11,385 nt of DNA from Actinomycetota bacterium (GTDB lineage Bacteria > Actinomycetota > Thermoleophilia > Gaiellales > Gaiellaceae): the NCBI GenBank assembly GCA_013694685.1, contig JACDBY010000257.1, positions 1 to 11,385 on the forward strand. Direction: 5' to 3'. Position 1 is the first letter of the stretch, and every line of letters starts with the position of its first letter. The notes under the pieces were generated by a model, which ran no database searches, was not told the DNA's origin, and saw only the letters and a list, made by a program, of their open reading frames with translations. Made by a program: the position numbers and the translations under genes. Positions 1 to 6,983 of this stretch are shown here, one piece after another.

Positions 1-2
1 CT

Positions 3-764
3 CCGGATCCGACCGCGACCGCCTCCGCGGCCGCGCGTTCGCAACCGGCGGCGGGGGTGGAGACGACACGGACGGCAGATCGGTCGACGAGGGGGAGAGC
101 CACGGGGCTCTCGTCCGGCGATGCACCGGCGCTTGCCCTGACCGATCGTGTCGCGGTGCCTCGAGACGTCTCTGGGCCGCGTGTTGCGATGGCGCAGCCT
201 GGGGCGTCGACGGCCCGCGGGGCTCCGCCGCGCGCGAGCTCGAATCGGGCGCCGACCGCTCCTCCGAGGAGTGATACGGACCGGGAGGGGCCGACGATGT
301 CGCTCCGTGCCTCTACCGGGCCGGCCGACGACCGGGAACCGCGTCCGGTCCCGATGCCAAGGCACCCAGCAGCCGACCGGACGGGCCAGGCGCCCGCTCG
401 TCGGGAGGCGCCTCCGGCGGAGAGGGCGAGTGCTGCACCGGTCGTCTCCGCAACGACCGGACGCTCCGACCCGCCAGCGGGCGAGCCGCGCGCCGAGTGG
501 CCGTCCCAGAGTCCGGCTGCCCTCGTGCCGCGGCCGTCGACGGTGGACGCGGATGGGGCCGCGCGGCTCGCCGCGCTCGCGGCGCTCGCGCTCCTGCTGG
601 CCGGAGCAGGAGTCCGCCAGGTCGCCCGTAGAATCGGTGGCCATGGAGCGCTTCTATCTCACGACGCCGATCTACTACGTCAACTCGACGCCCCACATCG
701 GGCACGCGTACACGACGGTCGCCGCCGACGTGTTCGTGCGGCATCAGCGGCAGCGCGGTCGTGA
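3..764 (+). CDS. Possible 3' part of a Pro/Ala-rich membrane-anchored protein (partial, uncertain)
   Basis: This frame is open from the window edge to a TGA at 762-764. Its product is a long, low-complexity chain rich in Pro, Ala, Ser, Thr and Arg. Near its end comes a hydrophobic run (AARLAALAALALLLAGAGV, coded around 561-617), followed directly by QVARR. That pattern, a disordered linker then one helix and a basic stop-transfer patch, is common at the C-terminus of actinobacterial surface-anchored proteins, and third positions are mostly G/C. Against it: in GC-rich DNA long open frames arise by chance, no domain is recognisable, and the frame runs 122 nt into the securely placed metG start. 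No LPXTG-like sorting motif is visible. The beginning lies outside the window. Another plus frame has a stop at 629-631, just before metG, so a frameshift in the assembly could also explain the overlap. Confidence 0.35.
   Translation, partial: PDPTATASAAARSQPAAGVETTRTADRSTRGRATGLSSGDAPALALTDRVAVPRDVSGPRVAMAQPGASTARGAPPRASSNRAPTAPPRSDTDREGPTMSLRASTGPADDREPRPVPMPRHPAADRTGQAPARREAPPAERASAAPVVSATTGRSDPPAGEPRAEWPSQSPAALVPRPSTVDADGAARLAALAALALLLAGAGVRQVARRIGGHGALLSHDADLLRQLDAPHRARVHDGRRRRVRAASAAARS
629..634 (+). promoter_or_regulatory. Putative -10 box for a leaderless metG transcript
   Basis: TAGAAT fits the actinobacterial -10 consensus TANNNT and ends 8 nt before the ATG at 643. A transcript starting the usual 6-8 nt downstream would begin at or within two bases of the start codon. 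This fits the absence of any Shine-Dalgarno sequence in front of metG. No convincing -35 hexamer is seen. Confidence 0.45.
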
Positions 765-2175
765 GAGCTTCCTCCTCACGGGCGTCGACGAGCACGCGTC
801 GAAGGTCGCCCGGGTGGCAGCGGCTCAGGGCCTCGAGCCTCAGGAGTACGTCGACGGGATCGTCGAGTCGTGGCGGGCGCTCCCCGCCCGGCTCGGCGTG
901 TCGCCCGACTTCTTCATCCGGACGAGCGACGAGGGACACAAGCGTTTCGTCCAGGAGTTCCTCGAGCGGATCAGGCAGAACGGCCGGGACGACATCTACC
1001 AGGACGTCTACGCCGGTCTCTACTGCGTCGGATGCGAGGCGTTCAAGACGGAGGACGAGCTCGTCGACGGCAAGTGCCCGGAGCACGACGTCGAGCCCGA
1101 GTGGATCGAGGAGCGGAACTGGTTCTTCCGGCTGTCCGCCTACCAGGAGCGGCTGCTCGCGCTCTACGAACGGCATGACTTCGTGCTGCCCGCGTTCCGG
1201 GCGAACGAGGCGCGCTCGTTCATCGAGAGCGGTTTGCAGGACTTCTCGATCAGCCGTGCCGGGCAGCCCTGGGGCATCCCGATCCCGTGGGATCCCGACC
1301 AGGTCGCCTACGTCTGGGCGGACGCGCTCGTCAACTACCTGAGCGCCCTCACGTACGCGCGCTCCGGCGAGGATCTCGTCGAGCGGTTCTGGCCGGTCGC
1401 GCGCCACCTGCTCGGGAAGGACATCCTCCGGTTCCATTGCGTCTACTGGCCGGCCTTGCTGCTCGCCGCCGGGTACGAGCCGCCACAGCAGCTCTTCGCG
1501 CACGGGTATCTCCTGTCCGGCGACCGCAAGGTCTCGAAGTCCCTCGGCAACCTCGTCGCAGACCCGCTCGATCTCGTCGACCTCTACGGAGCCGATGCCG
1601 TGCGCTTCTGGTGTGCGCGGTCGGTCTCGTTCGGTCAGGACGGGATCGCGTCGGTCGACGGGTTGCGCGAGCGCTACGAGCGCGAGCTCGGGAACGACCT
1701 CGGCAATCTGCTTTCCCGCGTCACGGCGATGATCGCCCGGTACCGCGACGGTGACCTCGAACCGTCGCCGTCGGCCGACTCGCCGATCGCGGCGATCCTC
1801 GAGCCCTTGGCCGACGACGTCGCCGCGCGCCTGGATGACTTCGACCTGACCGGTGCGCTGGAGCGGATCTGGGAGGTCGTCCGCGCCCTCAACCGGCACG
1901 TCGAGTCGACCGCGCCGTGGCAGCTCGCGAAGGACGACGCACGTGCGAATGAGCTCGACTGCGTCCTTTGGGACCTGCTCGACGGTCTCAGGGTCGTCGC
2001 GATCGCGCTGGCCGCCTACCTCCCCGAGGCCTCAGAGCGAATCCTCGACGCGCTCCGGCAGCCGGCGACGCTCGATTGGCGCGAGGTCGCCTACGGGCGT
2101 GCGCAGCGGGTCGAAGGGTTGGCGGCGGCGACGCCGCTCTTCCCGCGCGTCGACGAGCCCTCCCTGACCGTGTGA
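643..2175 (+). CDS. metG: Methionine--tRNA ligase, short form (first of two)
   Basis: A 510-residue class I aminoacyl-tRNA synthetase that charges tRNA-Met and initiator tRNA with methionine in the cytoplasm. The N-terminus [15 protein letters not shown] carries the HIGH signature at residues 18-21. The second ATP-binding signature is KVSKS at 296-300, a common variant of KMSKS. A single small zinc-knuckle-like insert has C128-x2-C131 and C145-x2-H148. The all-helical anticodon-binding domain fills the C-terminal third and ends in the typical [11 protein letters not shown]. There is no C-terminal EMAP/OB tRNA-binding domain, which is normal for this roughly 510-residue form found in mycobacteria and Thermus-like bacteria. 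The ATG at 643 is chosen because [12 protein letters not shown] matches the usual family start. The frame stays open upstream to 148, but that sequence is Arg-rich and unlike MetRS. A second, distinct metG follows after 88 nt. Confidence 0.96.
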   Translation: MERFYLTTPIYYVNSTPHIGHAYTTVAADVFVRHQRQRGRESFLLTGVDEHASKVARVAAAQGLEPQEYVDGIVESWRALPARLGVSPDFFIRTSDEGHKRFVQEFLERIRQNGRDDIYQDVYAGLYCVGCEAFKTEDELVDGKCPEHDVEPEWIEERNWFFRLSAYQERLLALYERHDFVLPAFRANEARSFIESGLQDFSISRAGQPWGIPIPWDPDQVAYVWADALVNYLSALTYARSGEDLVERFWPVARHLLGKDILRFHCVYWPALLLAAGYEPPQQLFAHGYLLSGDRKVSKSLGNLVADPLDLVDLYGADAVRFWCARSVSFGQDGIASVDGLRERYERELGNDLGNLLSRVTAMIARYRDGDLEPSPSADSPIAAILEPLADDVAARLDDFDLTGALERIWEVVRALNRHVESTAPWQLAKDDARANELDCVLWDLLDGLRVVAIALAAYLPEASERILDALRQPATLDWREVAYGRAQRVEGLAAATPLFPRVDEPSLTV

Positions 2176-2181
2176 AAGCTC

Positions 2182-2207
2182 CTCGCGTTCGAGCCTTCAG
2201 GCGCGAG
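2182..2207 (+). repeat. Short inverted repeat after the first metG
   Basis: CTCGCG (2182-2187) and CGCGAG (2202-2207) are exact inverted copies separated by 14 nt, starting 7 nt after the metG stop. They could fold into a 6-bp hairpin. A competing GCC-TTCA-GGC mini-hairpin lies inside. No U-tract follows, so it is not a standard intrinsic terminator, and in DNA this GC-rich it may be chance. Confidence 0.2.
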
Positions 2208-2263
2208 CATGTGGACGGTCGGCCACCACGAAACCGGCGCGACCCCCAACGTCTCGGCCTGAT

Positions 2264-4066
2264 GTGAACGACCAACCGGAGAAGATCCTCGTAGCGGTCG
2301 CCTGGCCGTACGCCAACGGGCCCCGCCACATCGGCCACGTTGCGGGCTTTGGAGTGCCCTCGGACATCTTCGCTCGGTATCACCGGCTCAAGGGCAACGA
2401 CGTCCTGATGGTGAGTGGCACTGATGAGCACGGCACCCCGATCATGGTGACCGCCGATCGCGAAGGCGTCTCTCCCAAGGAGCTAGCCGACCGCGCGAGC
2501 GCGATCATCCGCGATGACCTTCGCCGCCTCGGTATCTCGTACGACCTGTTCACGCGAACGACCACCTCGAACCACCATGAGGTCGTCCGCGACGTCTTCC
2601 GAACACTCTGGGAAAAGGGGGCGATCGTCGAGCAGACGACCGTCGGGGCGTTCTCCGCCGCTACAGGGCGCACACTCCCCGATCGCTACATCGAGGGAAC
2701 CTGTCCAATCTGCGGGTTCGGTGAGGCTCGCGGCGATCAGTGCGACAATTGCGGGAATCAGCTCGACCCGATCGAGCTGATCGAGCCGCGCTCCAAGATC
2801 GACGGTGAGCCGCCTCTCTTTCGCGAGACGTCGCATCTGTTCCTCGACCTCCCCGCGTTCGCGGAGCGGCTTGCAGACTGGATCGGCGCCCAGGGCCATT
2901 GGCGCCAGAACGTGAAGCGCTTCTCGCTCGAGCTCGTCAAAGAGCTCCGACGTCGCCCAGTGACGCGTGATCTCGATTGGGGAGTGAGAGTCCCGGTCCC
3001 AGGCTACGAGGAACGGGAGGACAAGCGGATCTACGTCTGGATCGACGCGGTGGTGGGCTACCTCTCCGCTTCGATCGAGTGGGCGGCCAACCGTGGTCTC
3101 CCAGACGCATGGCGAGACTGGTGGCAGAACCCCGACGCAAGGCACTACTACTTCATGGGGAAGGACAACATCGTCTTCCACAGCGTTATTTGGCCCAGTC
3201 AGCTACTGGGGTATGGCGAGGGCGGCGTGTACGGGGGCGATCGCGGAGCGCTCCAGCTTCCGTACGACATCGTGTCGAGCGAGTACCTCACGATGGAGGG
3301 CAAGCAGTTCTCGACGAGTCGCGACGTCGTCATCTATGTGGGCGACGTGCTCGATCGGTATTCGGCCGACGCCCTTCGCTTCTACCTCACTGCGGCCGGC
3401 CCCGAGACGCAGGACACGGACTTCACGTGGGCCGAGTTCGTACGCCGCGTAAACGACGAGTTGCTCGCGAACTGGGGGAACCTCGTCCATCGAGTCCTGA
3501 CCAGCGCCTATCGGACTTTCGGACACGTACCAGCGGCGGGGACGCTGGATGACGCTGATCGCGCCGTGCTCGCCGCTGTGGAAGCTGGCTTCGACTCGGT
3601 CGGCGACCTGCTTGCCAAGGCGCGCTTCAAGGCCGCGCTCGCCGAGACGATGCGGCTCTCCTCGCAAGTGAACCAGTACGTCAGCGAGCAAGAGCCGTGG
3701 GCGGTGATCAAGGCGGATCCGGCTCGTGCCGGAACGATTCTCTATGTTGCGCTTCGCTGTATCGACAACCTCAAGGTGCTGTTTACGCCATTCCTCCCGT
3801 TCAGCTCGCAGAAGCTTCACGAGCTGCTCGGTCACGAGGGCTGGCTCGCGGGGCCACTCGAGATCCGTGAGGTGACCGAATCGGATGGCTCGCGGCACGA
3901 GGTTCTGGGAGGTGACTACGCCGTGTGGGTCGGCCGCTGGCAACCTTCGGCACTTCGAGCCGGGCAGGTGCTGAATGATCCGCAGCCGCTCTACGCCAAA
4001 CTCGACCCGGAAACCGTGATTCCAGATGAGCTCGCTCGGTTGGAAGCGCGCGCATCAGGACGATGA
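2264..4066 (+). CDS. metG: Methionine--tRNA ligase, long form (second, dissimilar copy)
   Basis: A second complete cytoplasmic methionyl-tRNA synthetase, 600 residues, from a different MetRS lineage than its neighbour. HIGH is at residues 22-25 within [16 protein letters not shown] four-cysteine zinc knuckle is at C147-x2-C150-x9-C160-x2-C163, as in the E. coli type. The second signature reads KQFSTSR at 347-353, the variant of KMSKS found in some actinobacterial and archaeal enzymes. The core also contains [16 protein letters not shown] and [13 protein letters not shown], both typical of this family. No EMAP/OB domain is present. The GTG start at 2264 is the first in-frame start and gives a normal N-terminus; no Shine-Dalgarno is visible. 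The stop overlaps the tatD start by 4 nt. Third codon positions carry visibly more A and T than in the first metG or in tatD, hinting at a different origin. Both active-site signatures are intact, so it is probably functional. Confidence 0.95.
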   Translation: MNDQPEKILVAVAWPYANGPRHIGHVAGFGVPSDIFARYHRLKGNDVLMVSGTDEHGTPIMVTADREGVSPKELADRASAIIRDDLRRLGISYDLFTRTTTSNHHEVVRDVFRTLWEKGAIVEQTTVGAFSAATGRTLPDRYIEGTCPICGFGEARGDQCDNCGNQLDPIELIEPRSKIDGEPPLFRETSHLFLDLPAFAERLADWIGAQGHWRQNVKRFSLELVKELRRRPVTRDLDWGVRVPVPGYEEREDKRIYVWIDAVVGYLSASIEWAANRGLPDAWRDWWQNPDARHYYFMGKDNIVFHSVIWPSQLLGYGEGGVYGGDRGALQLPYDIVSSEYLTMEGKQFSTSRDVVIYVGDVLDRYSADALRFYLTAAGPETQDTDFTWAEFVRRVNDELLANWGNLVHRVLTSAYRTFGHVPAAGTLDDADRAVLAAVEAGFDSVGDLLAKARFKAALAETMRLSSQVNQYVSEQEPWAVIKADPARAGTILYVALRCIDNLKVLFTPFLPFSSQKLHELLGHEGWLAGPLEIREVTESDGSRHEVLGGDYAVWVGRWQPSALRAGQVLNDPQPLYAKLDPETVIPDELARLEARASGR

Positions 4067-4812
4067 TCGACACCCACGCTCACCTCGACGTCTCTGGGGC
4101 CGATGTGGAGGCTCTTCTCGACCGGACACGCGCCGCTGGGGTGACCCGGGTGATCGCGATCGGCACAGGGATCGACTCGTCCCGGCGGACGCTTGCGATC
4201 GCAGCGTCGCAGCACGGCGTCTTCGCAGCGCTCGGAGTCGACCCGCACCAGGCGGCGACGCCGGAGGCAGATCGAATCGAGGAGCTTCGTGAGCTCCTCG
4301 ATCACCCGTGCGCCGTCGCCGTCGGTGAGACTGGCCTCGACGCACATCACGGAGCGAACACGATGCGCGAGCAGCGCATCCTCATGGACGCGCAGCTCGC
4401 GCTCGCCGAGGAGCTCGACCTCCCGGTCGTGATCCACTGCCGCTCGGCGAGCGGCGAGACCGCGGCGGCGCTCGGGGCGTTCGGCGGCGTGGTCGTCCTC
4501 CACTGCTTCTCGGAGCCCGATCTCCTCGAGACGGCCCTCGAGCGCGGGTACTACGTGTCGTTCGCCGGGAACGTGACATATCCGAGGGCGGACACGCTTC
4601 GCGCGGCGGCCATTCGCGTGCCCGCCGACCGGATCCTGGCTGAGACCGACAGCCCCTACCTCGCCCCGCAGCAGGTACGAGGCGAGCGGAACGAGCCTCG
4701 GAATGTCATGCACACGCTCGCGGTGCTCGCGCAGGCACGTGACGAGAGCCCCGACGGGCTCGGACAGCAGATCGACGCGAACGCCGCGGCCGCGTTCCGG
4801 CTCGAGCCTTGA
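4063..4812 (+). CDS. tatD: TatD family metal-dependent hydrolase (DNase)
   Basis: A 249-residue cytoplasmic TIM-barrel metalloenzyme. Family members are Mg-dependent 3'-5' exonucleases/DNases linked to repair of oxidative DNA damage. The metal ligands and signatures appear in the expected order: DTHAHLD (residues 3-9), GVDPHQ, GETGLD with E89, VIHCR with H125, HCFSE with H147, and ETDSPYL with D196. The length is normal (about 250-260). The HCFSG motif of many homologues reads HCFSEP here, a mild variation. The ATG lies within ATGA, overlapping the upstream metG stop by 4 nt, so translation is probably coupled. An AGGA sits only 2 nt before the ATG, too close to be a normal ribosome binding site. 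TatD next to metG is a long-known actinobacterial pairing. Confidence 0.95.
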   Translation: MIDTHAHLDVSGADVEALLDRTRAAGVTRVIAIGTGIDSSRRTLAIAASQHGVFAALGVDPHQAATPEADRIEELRELLDHPCAVAVGETGLDAHHGANTMREQRILMDAQLALAEELDLPVVIHCRSASGETAAALGAFGGVVVLHCFSEPDLLETALERGYYVSFAGNVTYPRADTLRAAAIRVPADRILAETDSPYLAPQQVRGERNEPRNVMHTLAVLAQARDESPDGLGQQIDANAAAAFRLEP

Positions 4813-5588
4813 GCGTCGTCCCGAAGCGCTCGCTCGGTCAGCACTTCCTCGTCGATCGCAACGTGCTCGGTGTGATCGAGCGCCTCGCCGCGCTCACCCG
4901 CGAGGACGTCGTGCTCGAGATCGGGCCGGGCCTCGGCGTGCTCACGACCTACCTCGCAGACCGCGTCGACCACGTCCATGCGATCGAGCTCGACCGCCGG
5001 CTGGAGACCGGCCTGCGAGAGGCGCTCGACGGACGACCGAACGTGACGCTCGTCTTCGGGGACGCGCTGGCGTCGCCGCTCGACGCACTCGTCCCAGCAC
5101 CGACAAAGCTCGTCGCCAATCTGCCCTACAACGTCGCGACACCGCTCGTCGTCGAGACCCTGGTGGGCGTCCCCGGCCTGCGGTCGTGGTGCGTGATGGT
5201 CCAGCGCGAGGTCGCCGACCGGCTCTTCGCGACGCCGGGGACCAAGGCCTACGGCGCGGTCTCCGTCATGGTGCGGCTCCATGCGCGAAGGACGGGGTTC
5301 CATCGGGTCTCGCGCACCGTGTTCCGTCCCGTCCCGAAGGTCGACTCCGCGCTCGTCGCATTCCAGCGGATCGACCCGCCTCGTGACGTGCCCGCCGTCC
5401 GACGCGTCGTCGTCGCCGCCTTTGCCCACCGGCGGAAGACGCTCGCGAACTCGCTCGGCCTGACCGGTATCGCCACCCGCGACGAGGCTGTCGCCGCCCT
5501 CGAGGCGATCGAGCGTCCGGGTGGAATCAGGGCCGAGGCGCTCGAGCCGGACGAGTTCGTCGCGCTCACCGTGGAGCTCCGACGGTGA
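4809..5588 (+). CDS. rsmA: 16S rRNA (adenine(1518)-N6/adenine(1519)-N6)-dimethyltransferase
   Basis: KsgA/RsmA, 259 residues, dimethylates two adjacent adenines in the 3'-terminal hairpin of 16S rRNA using S-adenosylmethionine, late in 30S assembly. Visible signatures are SLGQHFL (8-14), SAM-binding motif I EIGPGLG (37-43), catalytic motif IV NLPY (104-107), FRPVPKVDSA, and FAHRRKTLANSL near the C-terminus. The length is typical. The start is a TTG at 4809, which overlaps the tatD stop (TTGA, 4 nt) and gives a natural N-terminus just before SLGQHF. No Shine-Dalgarno is visible, so coupling to tatD is likely. In mycobacteria rpfB lies between tatD and rsmA; here it is absent. Loss of RsmA gives kasugamycin resistance in well-studied bacteria. 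Confidence 0.96.
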   Translation: MSVVPKRSLGQHFLVDRNVLGVIERLAALTREDVVLEIGPGLGVLTTYLADRVDHVHAIELDRRLETGLREALDGRPNVTLVFGDALASPLDALVPAPTKLVANLPYNVATPLVVETLVGVPGLRSWCVMVQREVADRLFATPGTKAYGAVSVMVRLHARRTGFHRVSRTVFRPVPKVDSALVAFQRIDPPRDVPAVRRVVVAAFAHRRKTLANSLGLTGIATRDEAVAALEAIERPGGIRAEALEPDEFVALTVELRR

Positions 5589-6415
5589 CCCAGTGGCTCG
5601 AGGAGAGCGCACCGGCGAAGCTCAACCTCGCACTCCTCGTCGGGTCGCTGCGCGACGACGGCAAGCACGAGGTGGTGACGGTCATGGAGCGCCTCTCGCT
5701 GGCCGACACCATCGCGGTTCGGCCCGCGCCGGTGACACGTGTGGCGGGATTCGCGGACGACACGCTCGTCGCGGCGGCGCTCGAGGCGATCACCGCAGCC
5801 GCGGACGGGCGCGTGCGATTCGAAGCCCGCATCGAGAAACGGATCCCTGTGGCTGCGGGGCTCGGGGGCGGGTCGAGCGACGCGGCGACCGCCCTCCGGC
5901 TCTCGAACGAGTTCCTCGACGCGCCCCTCGCGCCCGACGAGCTCCATGCGATCGCGGCCTCGCTCGGGGCGGACGTTCCGTTCTTCCTGCGCGAGGGAGC
6001 ACAGCTCGCGACAGGCGATGGAACGACGCTCGAGCCCCTCGAGTTGCCGGACTACGCCGTTTTGCTCGTGCTTCCCGATGGCGTGCGGAAGCGATCGACC
6101 GCCGACGTCTACGAGTCGTTCGATGCCGGGGACGGTGCTCGGGAATTCTCTGATCGAGTGCAGACCCTGGAACGCGCGTTGGCTCGCATCGCCACCGCCG
6201 CCGACCTCGCCGGACTGCCACACAACGACCTCGCGTCGTCGCCTCTGAGTTCGGAGCTCGAACGACTCGGCGCGCTCCGAGCGGATGTCTCGGGCGCCGG
6301 ACCGGTCGTCTACGGCGTCTTCGACGATGTCGGCCACGCCCGCGAGGTGTCCGAGCGCCTCACGCAGCCGGCGACCACCTGGATCGTCCATCCCGGAGGC
6401 TCTCCGGACGCGTAG
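5585..6415 (+). CDS. ispE: 4-diphosphocytidyl-2-C-methyl-D-erythritol kinase
   Basis: IspE, 276 residues, a GHMP-family kinase that phosphorylates the 2-hydroxyl of CDP-methylerythritol with ATP in the methylerythritol phosphate route to isoprenoids. Key features are APAKLNL with the catalytic Lys12, the glycine-rich ATP loop AAGLGGGSSDAA (90-101), the catalytic Asp130 in GADVPFF, and the C-terminal GHMP motif SGAGPVVYGVF. The length is slightly below the usual 280-310. The GTG start is in GTGA, overlapping the rsmA stop by 4 nt. A GGAG at 5573-5576, 8 nt upstream, could serve as a ribosome binding site. It ends the chain of overlapping genes; the next gene starts 55 nt later with its own promoter-like box. 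Confidence 0.95.
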   Translation: MTQWLEESAPAKLNLALLVGSLRDDGKHEVVTVMERLSLADTIAVRPAPVTRVAGFADDTLVAAALEAITAAADGRVRFEARIEKRIPVAAGLGGGSSDAATALRLSNEFLDAPLAPDELHAIAASLGADVPFFLREGAQLATGDGTTLEPLELPDYAVLLVLPDGVRKRSTADVYESFDAGDGAREFSDRVQTLERALARIATAADLAGLPHNDLASSPLSSELERLGALRADVSGAGPVVYGVFDDVGHAREVSERLTQPATTWIVHPGGSPDA

Positions 6416-6455
6416 TTCTCCCGATGGACAGTGGGATCGCGAGCTCCCGAGCTGG

Positions 6456-6464
6456 TGCTACCTT
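6456..6464 (+). promoter_or_regulatory. Extended -10 promoter, leaderless type
   Basis: TGCTACCTT reads as an extended -10 (TG-n-TANNNT). The hexamer TACCTT (6459-6464) ends 6 nt before the GTG at 6471, so transcription would start at the first base of that codon. There is no Shine-Dalgarno for the downstream gene, which fits leaderless translation. A -35 is not evident, as is common with extended -10 promoters. Confidence 0.5.
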
Positions 6465-6470
6465 CGATGC

Positions 6471-6833
6471 GTGCCCGGCCATCTCGTGATCGAGCACCGT
6501 GAGAGTGGTGTCGCTCGCCGCCTCCGCCAGCAGCGCTACCGGGTCGCGTTCGGGATCGCCGCGGTCGAGGGCATCCTCGTCCTGGCAGGAGCGATCCCTT
6601 GGTGGCTCGTGGTCCTGTTCGCGCTCGGCGCGGTCGCAGCCTACGCGGGCTGGGGCAGGGAACACGAGAGTGTCGACGTTCGCGCCGTCACCTGGACGGC
6701 CGCGGTGTCGCAGCTCGTCGTCGTGCTCGTCCCGGTGCTGGCCGGTGCGCTGGTCGTCGTGGCCGCGGTCGTCGTCGTCGCGGTCGCGGCGCTGGCGCTC
6801 GTCGCGCTCGTGCTGGACAGGCGCTCACCGTGA
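6471..6833 (+). CDS. Small four-helix membrane protein, function unknown
   Basis: I do not recognise this 120-residue protein. It starts with a short basic, hydrophilic N-terminus (residues 1-23, with RRLRQQRYR). About four hydrophobic segments follow, near residues 24-42, 44-61, 74-96 and 97-115, and it ends with DRRSP. The pair 74-115 is almost pure Val/Ala/Leu with one Pro (P88). The positive-inside rule suggests both ends face the cytoplasm. The first loop between helix pairs (62-73, GREHESVDVRAV) is polar. The GTG at 6471 is chosen because it sits exactly where a leaderless transcript from the extended -10 box would begin; a second GTG at 6486 is the alternative. It sits between ispE and tRNA-Gln. 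No enzyme motif is visible. Confidence 0.7.
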   Translation: MPGHLVIEHRESGVARRLRQQRYRVAFGIAAVEGILVLAGAIPWWLVVLFALGAVAAYAGWGREHESVDVRAVTWTAAVSQLVVVLVPVLAGALVVVAAVVVVAVAALALVALVLDRRSP

Positions 6834-6872
6834 GACCTTCCCGCCGCTCGGTCTCGTAGCCGAGGCGAGGGG

Positions 6873-6878
6873 TAGACT
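6873..6878 (+). promoter_or_regulatory. Putative -10 box for tRNA-Gln and glmU
   Basis: TAGACT matches TANNNT and lies 14 nt before the first base of the mature tRNA, leaving a short 5' leader of about 7 nt for RNase P to remove. It is the only plausible -10 box between the preceding stop codon and the tRNA. No clear -35 is visible. Confidence 0.4.
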
Positions 6879-6892
6879 CCCGTCCCTTGCTC

Positions 6893-6966
6893 TGGGGCGT
6901 GGCCAAGCGGTAAGGCAACGGGTTTTGGTCCCGTGATCCCAGGTTCGAATCCTGGCGCCCCAGCCA
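6893..6966 (+). tRNA. tRNA-Gln (anticodon TTG)
   Basis: A complete 74-nt cloverleaf can be drawn. The acceptor stem is TGGGGCG (6893-6899) with CGCCCCA (6956-6962). The D-arm runs 6902-6916. The anticodon stem is ACGGG (6918-6922) with CCCGT (6930-6934), enclosing the loop TTTTGGT with anticodon TTG at 6925-6927. The T-arm is CCAGG / TTCGAAT / CCTGG (6939-6955). The discriminator base is G6963 and the CCA end is encoded (6964-6966). TTG reads CAA (and CAG by wobble) as glutamine, and G73 is normal for tRNA-Gln. Only 17 nt separate it from the glmU start, so the two are probably on one primary transcript. Confidence 0.97.
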
Positions 6967-6983
6967 CCGTACGACTCCACCTG

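Noticed and set aside
148..642. In-frame upstream extension of the first metG
   Set aside because: The frame is open but encodes an Arg-rich sequence unlike MetRS, while the ATG at 643 gives the canonical N-terminus.
313..1899. 528-codon open frame on the minus strand
   Set aside because: It is antisense to metG in codon register with G/C third positions, gives a low-complexity Val/Arg/Glu product, and matches no family. It is a high-GC shadow.
2176..2263. T-box or SAM riboswitch between the two metG genes
   Set aside because: The 88-nt gap is too short, and no specifier hairpin, antiterminator or U-tract is visible.
5249..6391. 380-codon open frame on the minus strand
   Set aside because: It lies opposite rsmA and ispE, both secure, and has no recognisable motif.
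6416..6470. Terminator hairpin after ispE
   Set aside because: AGCTC/GAGCT is inverted, but the loop would be only 2 nt and no U-run follows; the space is better explained by a promoter.
6846..6865. Terminator hairpin before tRNA-Gln (CTCGG/CCGAG)
   Set aside because: It has only five base pairs and an eight-base loop, with no U-tract; such repeats are frequent by chance at this GC content.
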